Below the pieces are notes generated by a model, which made no database searches, was not told the origin of the DNA, and worked only from the letters and a program-made list of their open reading frames with translations. From assembly GCF_900403705.1 (NCBI RefSeq), contig NZ_OUNR01000001.1:806001-870000 (forward strand): 64,000 bases of DNA, given 5' to 3'. The DNA comes from Nitrospira lenta. GTDB taxonomy: Bacteria; Nitrospirota; Nitrospiria; Nitrospirales; Nitrospiraceae. Of the stretch, positions 1 to 7,707 are shown piece by piece. The stretch's first letter is position 1. Each line of letters begins with the position of its first letter. The position numbers were made by a program, and so were the translations under genes.

Positions 1-1
1 C

Positions 2-1375
2 AAGAAAGACAGCCTGGCTTGGCTCAGCCTGGGCACCATGGCCGTCTGTATGGGATTGACCGCCGCGAGTTTCGGCTCGCCAACGACGGCCTTCGGCGGG
101 CTGGTGGTCATCGACAATTATTCCTGCTTCTGGAAACTACTCCTGTATTTCGTCACCGGGCTCACGATTCTGCTGTCCTTCCCCTACTTGAAAGAAGAAC
201 GCATTTATCTCGGCGAGTACTACGGGTTCATCCTCCTCACCCTCGCCGGCATGATGGTCATGGTCTCCGGCGCCGATCTGCTCACGATCTATCTCGGCAC
301 CGAACTCATGTCCCTCTCCCTCTATGTCATGGCGGGTCTCAAGCGGGCGGACGCCAAATCGCTCGAAGCCTCGGCCAAGTACTTCGTGCTCGGAGCATTT
401 TCATCCGGCATTCTGCTCTACGGCATCTCGCTGCTGTATGGCTCGGCCGGCAGCACGCAACTCTCGGCCATCGCCGCCGCGATCGCGGGGCGGAGCCTGG
501 ACGACCCCTTGCTCCTCTTCGCCACCATCCTCATCGCCGTGGGGTTCAGCTTCAAGCTGGCGGTCGTGCCCTTCCACATGTGGACACCGGATGTGTACCA
601 GGGCGCCCCGACGTCCGTCACGGCCTTTATGGCAGTGGCCTCAAAAGCCGCCAGCTTCGGCGCCTTCATGCGGGTCTTCGTCGAAGGACTCGGCGGCGTG
701 CGGGCCAACTGGTCGCTGATGTTCCTGCTGCTGTGCATCGGAACGCTGATTCTGGGCAACATCGTCGCGCTGGTGCAAACGAACGTGAAACGCATGCTCG
801 CCTATTCGAGCATAGCCCACGCGGGCTATGCCTTGATCGGCATCGTGGCCGCCGGCCGCCTGGCTCCGGCTGAAGCCTCGTCCGCGATTTCAAGCGTCAT
901 GCTCTACATTGCCTTGTACGCCTTCATGACCTTCGGCGCCTTTGCCATCATTGCGATGCTGCGGAAGGGCGGCCTGGAAGGCGATGAGATTGAAGACTTC
1001 AGCGGCCTGGCCAAACGCCACCCGTTCGCCGCGCTCCTCATGATGGTCTTCATGGTTTCGCTGGCCGGCATCCCGCCGACAGCCGGCTTCATTGGCAAGT
1101 TCTACGTATTCATGTCCGCCGTGCATGCGGGACTCGCCTGGCTGGCGGTACTGGCCCTGGTCTTTGCCGCGATCTCGGCCTACTTCTACCTGCGGCTCGT
1201 GATGGTGATGTACATGCGGGAGCCGGAAGCGGTCACCGCATTGTCGCCCAGGTTTGTGTCGTCCCCGGCCCTCTCCATTGTCCTGGCCTGTGCGATTGCA
1301 GGCGTGATGTTCTTTGGGCTCTATCCCGATCCGATTGTGAACCTGGCAACCCAGGCCGCCCTCACATTGAAATAG
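2..1375 (+). CDS. nuoN: NADH-quinone oxidoreductase subunit N, 5' end outside window
   Basis: Membrane subunit of respiratory complex I that takes part in proton pumping. The frame is open from base 2 with no start codon upstream of residue 1, and a preceding Lys-Lys-Asp stretch reads straight into the hydrophobic part, so the gene is cut by the window edge; the ATG at 38 is internal. The visible part (about 457 codons) is almost wholly transmembrane helices and holds the antiporter-like core: the GFSFKLAVVPFHMWTPDVYQ region with the pumping lysine, and further lysines in later helices (VKRMLAYSSIAHAGY). It ends with a hydrophobic tail typical of NuoN. It is probably the last gene of a nuo operon, since the next gene is unrelated and 111 bases away. 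Family assignment is firm. Confidence 0.95.
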   Translation, partial: KKDSLAWLSLGTMAVCMGLTAASFGSPTTAFGGLVVIDNYSCFWKLLLYFVTGLTILLSFPYLKEERIYLGEYYGFILLTLAGMMVMVSGADLLTIYLGTELMSLSLYVMAGLKRADAKSLEASAKYFVLGAFSSGILLYGISLLYGSAGSTQLSAIAAAIAGRSLDDPLLLFATILIAVGFSFKLAVVPFHMWTPDVYQGAPTSVTAFMAVASKAASFGAFMRVFVEGLGGVRANWSLMFLLLCIGTLILGNIVALVQTNVKRMLAYSSIAHAGYALIGIVAAGRLAPAEASSAISSVMLYIALYAFMTFGAFAIIAMLRKGGLEGDEIEDFSGLAKRHPFAALLMMVFMVSLAGIPPTAGFIGKFYVFMSAVHAGLAWLAVLALVFAAISAYFYLRLVMVMYMREPEAVTALSPRFVSSPALSIVLACAIAGVMFFGLYPDPIVNLATQAALTLK

Positions 1376-1486
1376 CGCTTCCTGTTCTTCAAATAGGATG
1401 CGCCACCGGCAAACCCGTGCTAGGCTCATCTACGCACGCACCTGAAGCCGCAACAGATCCACCATCGCGAGCATCCTGAACTGAAC

Positions 1487-2344
1487 ATGATGCAAGCTAT
1501 CCGGTTCGTTCTCGATCTCCTCAAAGCCTTCCAACGCCACGGCTGCGCCAGTCTGGCGGCGTCGTTGGCGTTCTTCTCGCTGCTCTCCCTGTTTCCGCTG
1601 GTGTTTCTGTTGCTGTACGGAATCAGTTTCCTGGTCAGCCAGGACGTCATCGGCGAGCAGTTCCTGCTGAGCTTTCTGAAAGGCTTTCTCCCGTCGCTGG
1701 GTGAGCGCCTAGCCGAAGAGCTGCACCGTATCAGCGTGCTGGAGAGCGTGCGATGGGCGGTCTTTTTGTCGTTTGCCTGGTTCGGCGCGCTGGTATTTTA
1801 CGAATTAGACTACGCGTTGAATGTCGTGTTCGAAAGTACCTGGAAACGTCACCCGCTGATCTCGACGGCGATTTCAGTCGCGTCTCTGAGCGCGACCGGA
1901 TTGCTCCTGATTGTTTCGTACGTGGCAACACAGATTATCAACTTCCTCACCGGCTACGTGCCGCGACTATGGGGGTTGGATTTGGTGGCGCTGGCCGCGC
2001 ATGATTTTCTACTCACCTACACCGTCCCGTTCGGACTGGCGTGCTTGGCCGTCACGGCATTGTACCGGCTCGTCCCGCGCCGGCGACCGGCGTGGCGCGA
2101 AGCGATGATCGGCGGCATGACATTCGGACTGCTGTGGGTGTCGGCCAAATTGCTGTTCGTCACCTATAGCGGGTATGCCACAGTCTATGTGCGGCTGTAC
2201 GGTTCACTCCTGGAAATCGTCCTCATGCTGCTCTGGGTCTACTATTCAGCCGTCTTGTTGCTCTTTGGCGCGGTGGTGGCCCACAAACTCCAGCAGCAGG
2301 CTCAAGCCCTTCCGCCTCCACCAGCTCCATCCGCCACCGCCTAG
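1487..2344 (+). CDS. YihY/BrkB family inner-membrane protein
   Basis: A 285-residue polytopic membrane protein of the YihY/BrkB (UPF0761) family. Five or six hydrophobic helices are visible, beginning with SLAFFSLLSLFPLVFLLL near residue 28 and ending with GSLLEIVLMLLWVYYSAVLLL near residue 245, followed by a short Gln/Pro-rich cytoplasmic tail. The conserved early Ala-Ser-Leu-Ala-Phe-Phe segment and the late Tyr-Gly-Ser-Leu segment are family hallmarks. The function is not settled: members were once called ribonuclease BN or serum-resistance factors, and neither should be transferred here. It stands alone, with unrelated neighbours on the same strand. Confidence 0.85.
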   Translation: MMQAIRFVLDLLKAFQRHGCASLAASLAFFSLLSLFPLVFLLLYGISFLVSQDVIGEQFLLSFLKGFLPSLGERLAEELHRISVLESVRWAVFLSFAWFGALVFYELDYALNVVFESTWKRHPLISTAISVASLSATGLLLIVSYVATQIINFLTGYVPRLWGLDLVALAAHDFLLTYTVPFGLACLAVTALYRLVPRRRPAWREAMIGGMTFGLLWVSAKLLFVTYSGYATVYVRLYGSLLEIVLMLLWVYYSAVLLLFGAVVAHKLQQQAQALPPPPAPSATA

Positions 2345-2451
2345 TCAAGACGGTCTTTACCCGACCCGCATACCCATGCGACTTCCGGCCTTTTTCTAGG
2401 CGATCCTCTTCTTCCTCGATACAATGGCTTCCGGCTATACAAGGGAGCGGC

Positions 2452-3807
2452 ATGTCGGACGACTTCGGCAAAGAACTGTTGATGTTGGGCGGAACCATCG
2501 CGGGCTTTGTGGCCGCGCTGCTCACGGTTCTCGAAAAGCTTCTCGACTTTCAAGCCCGCATGCACGGCAAGAAAGAAACGAAGGGCTCGCCCAGGCCTGA
2601 GCGAGCCGTACCCGAATCAGCCTCCACCATCGACTTTTTCTCGTCCAAACCGCTTCGCGGATCGTCCTATCTCCTCTTGTATGAAACCAGTGTGATCGTC
2701 GCCGCCGGCGTCATGTTGAACTATGTCGGCCTCACGCTTAGCCGTCATATGGAAAGTATTCTGTTCCTGGACATGACCGGCACGGCTCTAGTCGCATTTC
2801 TCTTGGGTCCTTGGTGGGGAGCCATCGTGGCCCTTCTCTCCAACTCCGTTGTGAACTGGCTGCTGTATCCGGAAGCCGGCGCCGATGTCGTCATTTTCCC
2901 CTGGTCGCTCGTGAATATGACCGGCGCGCTCTTTTGGGGCGTCATGGCGAGACAGCCGGGTTTCCAGAAGTACGTGCGGACGGCCAAGAGTTCAGCCCTG
3001 GCCCATACCTGGTTTTTGTTGAGCTTCGGCCTGGTCGGAGCAGTGGTCATGAGCATCCCCGGCACATTCGTACAGGCAGCGCTGAATGAGCGCGCCGTCT
3101 TCGCGTTGAACCCGGAGGTGGCGGAAGCGCTCAGCGCACGCGTGCTCCAGTGGGAAACCGTCGTACGGAGTTCCATTGAAGCAATGCTGGGCGTGCAATG
3201 GGGAGAAAGCATCAGCTGGTATGTCGTGAACTGGGCACAGAACATCGTCCGGTATATTCCAGACAAAACCATGAGCGCGGCGATCGCACTGGTCGTGCTC
3301 AAGTACGGCTACCCGTTATTTGAGCAGGAGTTGATCCACGGCGGCCCTGCAAAAGAACCACCCGGCGATGAGCGCATGCTGCCGTTGGTCCTCGGCCTGC
3401 TCTATGCGCCGTCCTATGCGACACTCATCAGCAGCGAAAGCTATGCCGGCATGCAGTTCTGGCCGCTCTGGTCGCTGCCGTGGATTTTTATTGTGATGGG
3501 CTACTTCAAGCTGCGCTATTGGGGATCGACGGATGAGGTGTTGCACGAGGCCCGCCTCGAACGCGCGGAACGGTATGCCCGCGCACTCAAGCCGATCGGG
3601 AAAGAACCGTCGTATGAATTCTGCCGGCGACTCACCTTCGTCACACTTGTCGCCAGCCTTATGTTTGCCCTGTGCCTGCCCATTCTCTTAATAGACTCCT
3701 ATCGCGTCACCTTCAAATTCTTCTGTGTGGTCTACGGCTTTCTGCTCGTCGTCCACCTCATCCGCGTCGCCATCGCACAAAATATCTCCGTGGCGCGCTC
3801 AGAATGA
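2452..3807 (+). CDS. Polytopic membrane protein with ECF-transporter S-like core
   Basis: A 451-residue membrane protein. Residues 5-30 are a first hydrophobic segment followed by a charged, Lys/Pro-rich linker (about 35-60). Residues 80-180 contain FLDMTGTALVAFLLGPWWGA and a following SNSVVNWLL helix, a pattern like the substrate-binding S component of ECF-type vitamin transporters (acidic residue, Gly-Thr-Ala, Gly-Pro-Trp-Gly). At least two further helices close the C-terminus (about 390-440). It is more than twice the length of a usual S component, and no ECF ATPase or T subunit is nearby, so a transport role is an inference only. The start is supported by AGGGAG about six bases upstream of the ATG. 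Confidence 0.55.
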   Translation: MSDDFGKELLMLGGTIAGFVAALLTVLEKLLDFQARMHGKKETKGSPRPERAVPESASTIDFFSSKPLRGSSYLLLYETSVIVAAGVMLNYVGLTLSRHMESILFLDMTGTALVAFLLGPWWGAIVALLSNSVVNWLLYPEAGADVVIFPWSLVNMTGALFWGVMARQPGFQKYVRTAKSSALAHTWFLLSFGLVGAVVMSIPGTFVQAALNERAVFALNPEVAEALSARVLQWETVVRSSIEAMLGVQWGESISWYVVNWAQNIVRYIPDKTMSAAIALVVLKYGYPLFEQELIHGGPAKEPPGDERMLPLVLGLLYAPSYATLISSESYAGMQFWPLWSLPWIFIVMGYFKLRYWGSTDEVLHEARLERAERYARALKPIGKEPSYEFCRRLTFVTLVASLMFALCLPILLIDSYRVTFKFFCVVYGFLLVVHLIRVAIAQNISVARSE

Positions 3808-3849
3808 GCGGTGGCGCGTCGTTCGTATCTCGTCGCGGAGAGATCGGCG

Positions 3850-5001
3850 TTACACTTTGTGCAGTTGCAGATAGTGCACGATCGCTGAATGGGTGACGAG
3901 CCCGGTGACCTGGCCCTCTTGCACGACGACCAAACGATCCAACCCCTCCTGACTCATCCGTTGCATCGCCTCCAATACCGGCACATTCGGCTCAATCCTT
4001 AACCCGGGCGACGCGGGGCGCATAATCTGGCCGATCTGCTTCCACGCCCAGAGCGTTTGGGGAACGGCTTGGACGTCCATCACGGTCACCAATCCGACCA
4101 GCTCCCCGTTTGCCACGACCGGAAAGCCTCCGTATCCGTGCGGGACAAAGAACTGATTCACCGCGTCTGCGACCGTACAATCCGGTGGAATAGCCACGAC
4201 CGTCCGAACCATCAGCTCGTGAACGGGAACGGCCGCCAAGGACTGACGCAAGCGGGCCTGCCGGCGACTGGCCAGTGCGGCCGCAAAGAGGAAGGTGGCC
4301 ACGAGGATAATCCAGCTGCCGTCGGAAGCCATCGATCCCGGCAAATCTCCGCTGAGCGCAGCGATCACGACGATCACCCCGGCCAGTCCGAACAACACAC
4401 CGAACACCAAGCCGCCCCACGAAGCCTGCACGGTCGCGCGATAGAAATCTTTCCCCCAGGCCCAGAGCCCGGCGCGCAAGACACGGCCGCCGTCCAGCGG
4501 GAACCCTGGAATCAAATTGAATAGGCCGAGTTGTAAATTCACAAACCCCACCAGGCTGCCAAGTACGAGCAACCCGCGCCACCCCGCAGCCTCGCCTGCC
4601 ATTCCGGCCAGCTCGACCGCTCCCAAGCACACCACCCCCAGCACAACACTTACGGCCGGCCCGGCAATGGCGATGAGAAATTCTGCGCGGGGATGCGGCG
4701 GCTCCGCTCGCATCTGCGCGACACCGCCGAAGATGAACAGGGTGATCTGGCTGATCGCGATCCGATAGGTCAACGCGACGTAGGCATGGCCCAACTCATG
4801 GAGGAGGACGGATCCGAACAACAGCAGCGCCGCAACAGCCCCCATGGCCCAATAGCGCTCTTCGGACAATCCGGGTAGATTGGCCGGCAAATATCCCGAC
4901 GCCAGACTGGAGGTCACCAGAAAAAAGACGAGGAACCAGGAGACATGGACCCGAATGGGAATGCCCAGCGCACGACCGATTTCCCAGGAACCGAATTGCA
5001 T
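3850..5001 (-). CDS. Site-2 protease (M50) family metalloprotease with CBS pair
   Basis: Intramembrane zinc metalloprotease of the S2P/M50 family. The zinc site is seen as LLHELGHAY (HExxH) about 55 residues in, and the third ligand as NLIPGFPLDGGRVLR (the N-x-x-P-x-x-P-x-D-G type motif) at about 160-175. Hydrophobic helices surround both. The C-terminal third, starting at VHELMVRTVVAIPPDC, contains two CBS domains, ending with TGLVTHSAIVHYLQ; such domains bind adenine nucleotides in relatives. I chose the ATG at 5001 (MQFGSWEIGRALGIPIRVHVS), the usual family N-terminus. A longer in-frame start at 5094 would overlap the start of the divergent gene at 5073. The substrate is unknown; no sigma/anti-sigma pair is adjacent. 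Confidence 0.85.
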   Translation of the reverse strand: MQFGSWEIGRALGIPIRVHVSWFLVFFLVTSSLASGYLPANLPGLSEERYWAMGAVAALLLFGSVLLHELGHAYVALTYRIAISQITLFIFGGVAQMRAEPPHPRAEFLIAIAGPAVSVVLGVVCLGAVELAGMAGEAAGWRGLLVLGSLVGFVNLQLGLFNLIPGFPLDGGRVLRAGLWAWGKDFYRATVQASWGGLVFGVLFGLAGVIVVIAALSGDLPGSMASDGSWIILVATFLFAAALASRRQARLRQSLAAVPVHELMVRTVVAIPPDCTVADAVNQFFVPHGYGGFPVVANGELVGLVTVMDVQAVPQTLWAWKQIGQIMRPASPGLRIEPNVPVLEAMQRMSQEGLDRLVVVQEGQVTGLVTHSAIVHYLQLHKV

Positions 5002-5072
5002 GTCTGCACGGTACCAGCGGGAACTGCACGCGGTCAATTCATCTTCACTCGGCTTGAGGTATACTGGAGGCC

Positions 5073-5786
5073 ATGTCACCGAAGGCATTCCCATGGGTGC
5101 TGAGCGCCCTGCTCATCGGAGGTCTGGGAGGATTCCGGCCTTCCGACACGATGGCTCAAGTCATCAAGTCCGGTCCGCCTTCCTGCCCGGGAATCGCGCT
5201 GACGTTCGATCTCTGCCCCGTAAAAAAAAGTCCGGGATACGATCACGCACTGGTCGACTATTTGATCCAACATCAGATCCCCGCCACCTTCTTCATGTCC
5301 GGCAAATGGATCGCGAGACACGATGCCGAAGTGGAACAACTGCTGGGGGTCGAGTTCTTTGAAATCGGCACCCACGGCGAGGTGCATGCGCATCTGCCGA
5401 TGCACAATGCCGGCGAACAGCAGAAAGAAATTCACGCTCCGGTCCGGCTTCTGAGCGAGCACTATGCCCATGACGCCACACTCTTTCGCCCACCTTACGG
5501 CGAATACAACGACACGACGATAGACGTCGTGAAACTCCTCGGCCTGCGGTTTATCCAATGGAGCATCGAATCCGGTGATCCAGATCCGATGCTGACGGCG
5601 GACCAGATCCTGGCCCGCATTGAGAAGCGCGCCAAGCCCGGCAGTATCGTGGTGCTGCATGCCAACGGAAAAGGCAAACAGACGAGAGCGGTGATCGAAC
5701 GACTGACGACCGACGTGCTCCCGCGAAAGGCGTTGAAACCTATGACCGTGAGCGAGTTGTTGGCTTGCAAACAGCGCAACCCATGA
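5073..5786 (+). CDS. Secreted polysaccharide deacetylase (NodB fold), atypical motif 1
   Basis: A 237-residue exported carbohydrate esterase family 4 protein: an N-terminal hydrophobic signal segment (about residues 7-28), then the NodB homology domain. Motif 1 reads LTFDLCP instead of TFDDGP, so the second, metal-binding Asp is replaced by Leu while the first Asp (D46) stays. Motif 2 is HGEVH (H101, H105), motif 3 RPPYGEYN, and a late VVLHANG motif carries the final histidine. Some deacetylase subfamilies share an L-C-type motif 1 with a downstream GYD, also present here, so this is probably a subfamily trait rather than decay. It overlaps the next gene by four bases (ATGA), suggesting coupled translation. 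The substrate is unknown. Confidence 0.82.
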   Translation: MSPKAFPWVLSALLIGGLGGFRPSDTMAQVIKSGPPSCPGIALTFDLCPVKKSPGYDHALVDYLIQHQIPATFFMSGKWIARHDAEVEQLLGVEFFEIGTHGEVHAHLPMHNAGEQQKEIHAPVRLLSEHYAHDATLFRPPYGEYNDTTIDVVKLLGLRFIQWSIESGDPDPMLTADQILARIEKRAKPGSIVVLHANGKGKQTRAVIERLTTDVLPRKALKPMTVSELLACKQRNP

Positions 5787-6259
5787 GCACACCCCACATC
5801 AGATCCATGCAAGCCGCCGACCGCGACGCCGTGGTGCAATTCCTGGCGGACTCCGACCCCTGGAAGACCCTCGGCTATACCAGCACCGACTGGACCCGGA
5901 TCTTTGCTCCGATCCCCCAAGGGCGCGACGCGATTGTTGCCTTGGTGACTGACAAAATCGCGGGCGTGGCTCTGATCCGGGAAAGATTCTTGCTGGGGGA
6001 TTATCTGGAGCTGCTCGGAGTGGCTCCATGGGCGAGACAATCCGGCGTCGGCGGAGCTCTCCTCGCCCATGTGGAGCACTCGGTCTTCGCGAGAACCAAG
6101 AACCTGTTTGCCTGCGTATCCGATTTCAACGCGCCGGCGAGGGCCTTCTACAAAAAACATGGGTTTCAGGAAATCGGCCCCATGCCTGATTTTTTAATCC
6201 CCGGCAGCGCCGAAATGTTGCTGCGGAAAACGGCCGGACCGGCGAGAAAAGGCGGGTGA
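5783..6259 (+). CDS. GNAT family N-acetyltransferase
   Basis: A 158-residue GCN5-related acyltransferase. The acetyl-CoA binding motif A is visible as LGVAPWARQSGVGGALLAHVE (Q/R-x-x-G-x-G), and the typical C-terminal FNAPARAFYKKHGFQEIG strand-helix follows. The ATG at 5783 overlaps the stop codon of the deacetylase (ATGA); an ATG at 5765 lies inside the upstream gene and is less likely. The acceptor substrate cannot be read from the sequence. Coupling to a secreted deacetylase might hint at a cell-envelope sugar, but that is only context. Confidence 0.85.
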   Translation: MSTPHIRSMQAADRDAVVQFLADSDPWKTLGYTSTDWTRIFAPIPQGRDAIVALVTDKIAGVALIRERFLLGDYLELLGVAPWARQSGVGGALLAHVEHSVFARTKNLFACVSDFNAPARAFYKKHGFQEIGPMPDFLIPGSAEMLLRKTAGPARKGG

Positions 6260-6263
6260 CTCA

Positions 6264-6662
6264 ATGAAGGTAACGAAGTTTCTCCATACCAGAATGCGCA
6301 TCAGTGATATGGATCAGACGATTCAGTTCTATACGTCCGTGCTCGGCCTTGAAGTCATCGAGCGCAAGACTTCCCCGCGCGGGTCACATCTGGCTTTTTT
6401 GAAAGTCCCTAACAGCGAGGAGCTGATCGAACTGACCAGCTTTCCTCCGAGCGGACCCGTGAAGGTGCAGGAAGATCTCGTCCATCTTGCCTTTCAGGTC
6501 GAAAACCTTGACGCAACCATTGCGTCCCTGACGGCTAAGGGCGTCACGATCACGGACGGCCCAACCCAGACATCGTCCGGCAGCCGCTTTCTCTTCATCG
6601 ACGCCCCCGATGGCTATGAGATTGAGCTGATTGAACGCCCTCAAGGTGTGAAGATCATGTAG
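6264..6662 (+). CDS. VOC-superfamily protein, glyoxalase I-like
   Basis: A 132-residue vicinal-oxygen-chelate protein made of two beta-alpha-beta-beta-beta units. It opens with FLHTRMRISDMDQTIQFYTSVLGLEV and has the four metal ligands expected for glyoxalase I: the His near residue 7, the Glu in EELIELTSF, the His in LVHLAFQVENLD and the Glu in GYEIELIER. That makes it a plausible lactoylglutathione-lyase-like enzyme detoxifying methylglyoxal, but VOC proteins are diverse and the thiol cofactor used here is unknown. It begins four bases after the GNAT gene and probably shares its transcript. Confidence 0.8.
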   Translation: MKVTKFLHTRMRISDMDQTIQFYTSVLGLEVIERKTSPRGSHLAFLKVPNSEELIELTSFPPSGPVKVQEDLVHLAFQVENLDATIASLTAKGVTITDGPTQTSSGSRFLFIDAPDGYEIELIERPQGVKIM

Positions 6663-6756
6663 CGGCACCAACCCCTTTTCCTTCTCCTCTCCTTCGTGTT
6701 ACGTTTCTCGCCCGATTCGATCCTTCGATCCATAGCCACTCAAGAGGAGCCTCTGC

Positions 6757-7626
6757 ATGAAGAACGGATTTTTTCGCGGTCACGGCCTCGGCAATGACTA
6801 TATCGTGATGGACCCCAAGGAACTGACCTTCAAGCTCACGCCCAAAAACATCAAAGCGGTCTGCGATCGCAACTGGGGTCTGGGCAGCGACGGCATCCTC
6901 GCGCTTGTCCCGAGCAAAAAAGCCGACTTCGGCCTGCGCATTTACAACCCAGACGGCAGCGAAGCAGAAAAATCCGGCAATGGCCTGCGCATTTTCGCCC
7001 GTTATCTCCACGCCACGGGAAAGACGAAGAAGAAACATTTCACCGTCGAGACGAAAGGCGGTCTGGTCACGATCGATTTGCATATCGATCGCCATGGCGA
7101 TGCGCGCGCCGTGACAGTTGAGATGGGGCAAGCCACATTCAAGCCGGCGGCACTGCCCTGCACCATGCCAGTCGACGAATTGATTCAGCAGCCGATCGAA
7201 GCGGCCGGACGTGCGTTGTCCTTCACGGGCGTGAGCGTCGGGAACCCCCATTGCGTGGTCTTCAAGCGAGCGGGAGAGTCTTGGTCGCGCGAAGATCTGC
7301 TGAAGCTCGGCCCTGTTCTGGAGAATCACTCCCTGTTCCCGAAACGAACGAATATCCAATTGGCCATCCCGACCGGCCCCAGAGAAATCTTCATCCTCAT
7401 CTGGGAGCGCGGCGCCGGAGAGACCCAGGCCTCCGGATCCTCTTCCTGTGCAGCCGCCAGCGCGGCAGTTCGCCTCGGGCTGGTCAAAAGTCCGGTCACG
7501 GTGAAGATGCCCGGCGGGACATTGAATATCGAAGTAGCGAAGGACTTTTCGCTCACCATGAAGGGGCCGGTGGCCGAAGTCGCGCGCGGCACCCTGAGTC
7601 CATCGTTCCTCCGCACGCTGAAGTAA
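6757..7626 (+). CDS. dapF: Diaminopimelate epimerase homologue with both catalytic Cys replaced by Ser
   Basis: A 289-residue DapF-fold protein. DapF interconverts LL- and meso-diaminopimelate for lysine and peptidoglycan, using two cysteines as acid/base. The fold signatures are clear: FRGHGLGNDYIVMD at the start, NPDGSEAE before the first active-site loop, GVSVGNPHCVVF in the middle, and WERGAGETQ before the second loop. Yet the first active-site residue is Ser73 (EKSGNG, canonical MCGNG) and the second is Ser226 (ASGSSSC, canonical ACGTGAC); the nearest Cys is C231. The codons are unambiguous (TCC and TCC). It may be a true epimerase using another chemistry, a paralogue with another job, or inactive. 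The gene is otherwise intact and highly expressed-looking. Confidence 0.85.
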   Translation: MKNGFFRGHGLGNDYIVMDPKELTFKLTPKNIKAVCDRNWGLGSDGILALVPSKKADFGLRIYNPDGSEAEKSGNGLRIFARYLHATGKTKKKHFTVETKGGLVTIDLHIDRHGDARAVTVEMGQATFKPAALPCTMPVDELIQQPIEAAGRALSFTGVSVGNPHCVVFKRAGESWSREDLLKLGPVLENHSLFPKRTNIQLAIPTGPREIFILIWERGAGETQASGSSSCAAASAAVRLGLVKSPVTVKMPGGTLNIEVAKDFSLTMKGPVAEVARGTLSPSFLRTLK

Positions 7627-7639
7627 GATCGGCGGTCGC

Positions 7640-7707
7640 GCGTCATTCGTCACCCGGGAAGATAAAGGACTGCGGTTCTTGCTATTCTTACGATTGACGG
7701 ATGACGC
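7640..7707. repeat. Inverted repeat ending at the uvrC start codon
   Basis: Arms GCGTCATTCGTCA (7640-7652) and TGACGGATGACGC (7695-7707) match at 12 of 13 positions, with a 42-base loop. The right arm ends directly before the uvrC ATG at 7708, and no Shine-Dalgarno sequence is visible there, so the hairpin occupies the place of the ribosome-binding region. It could be a small interspersed repeat or a translational control element. No T-run follows, so it is not a typical terminator for dapF. Confidence 0.6.

Noticed and set aside
5002-5094. A longer start for the M50 protease
   Set aside because: It would overlap the divergent deacetylase start; the family start at 5001 fits better.
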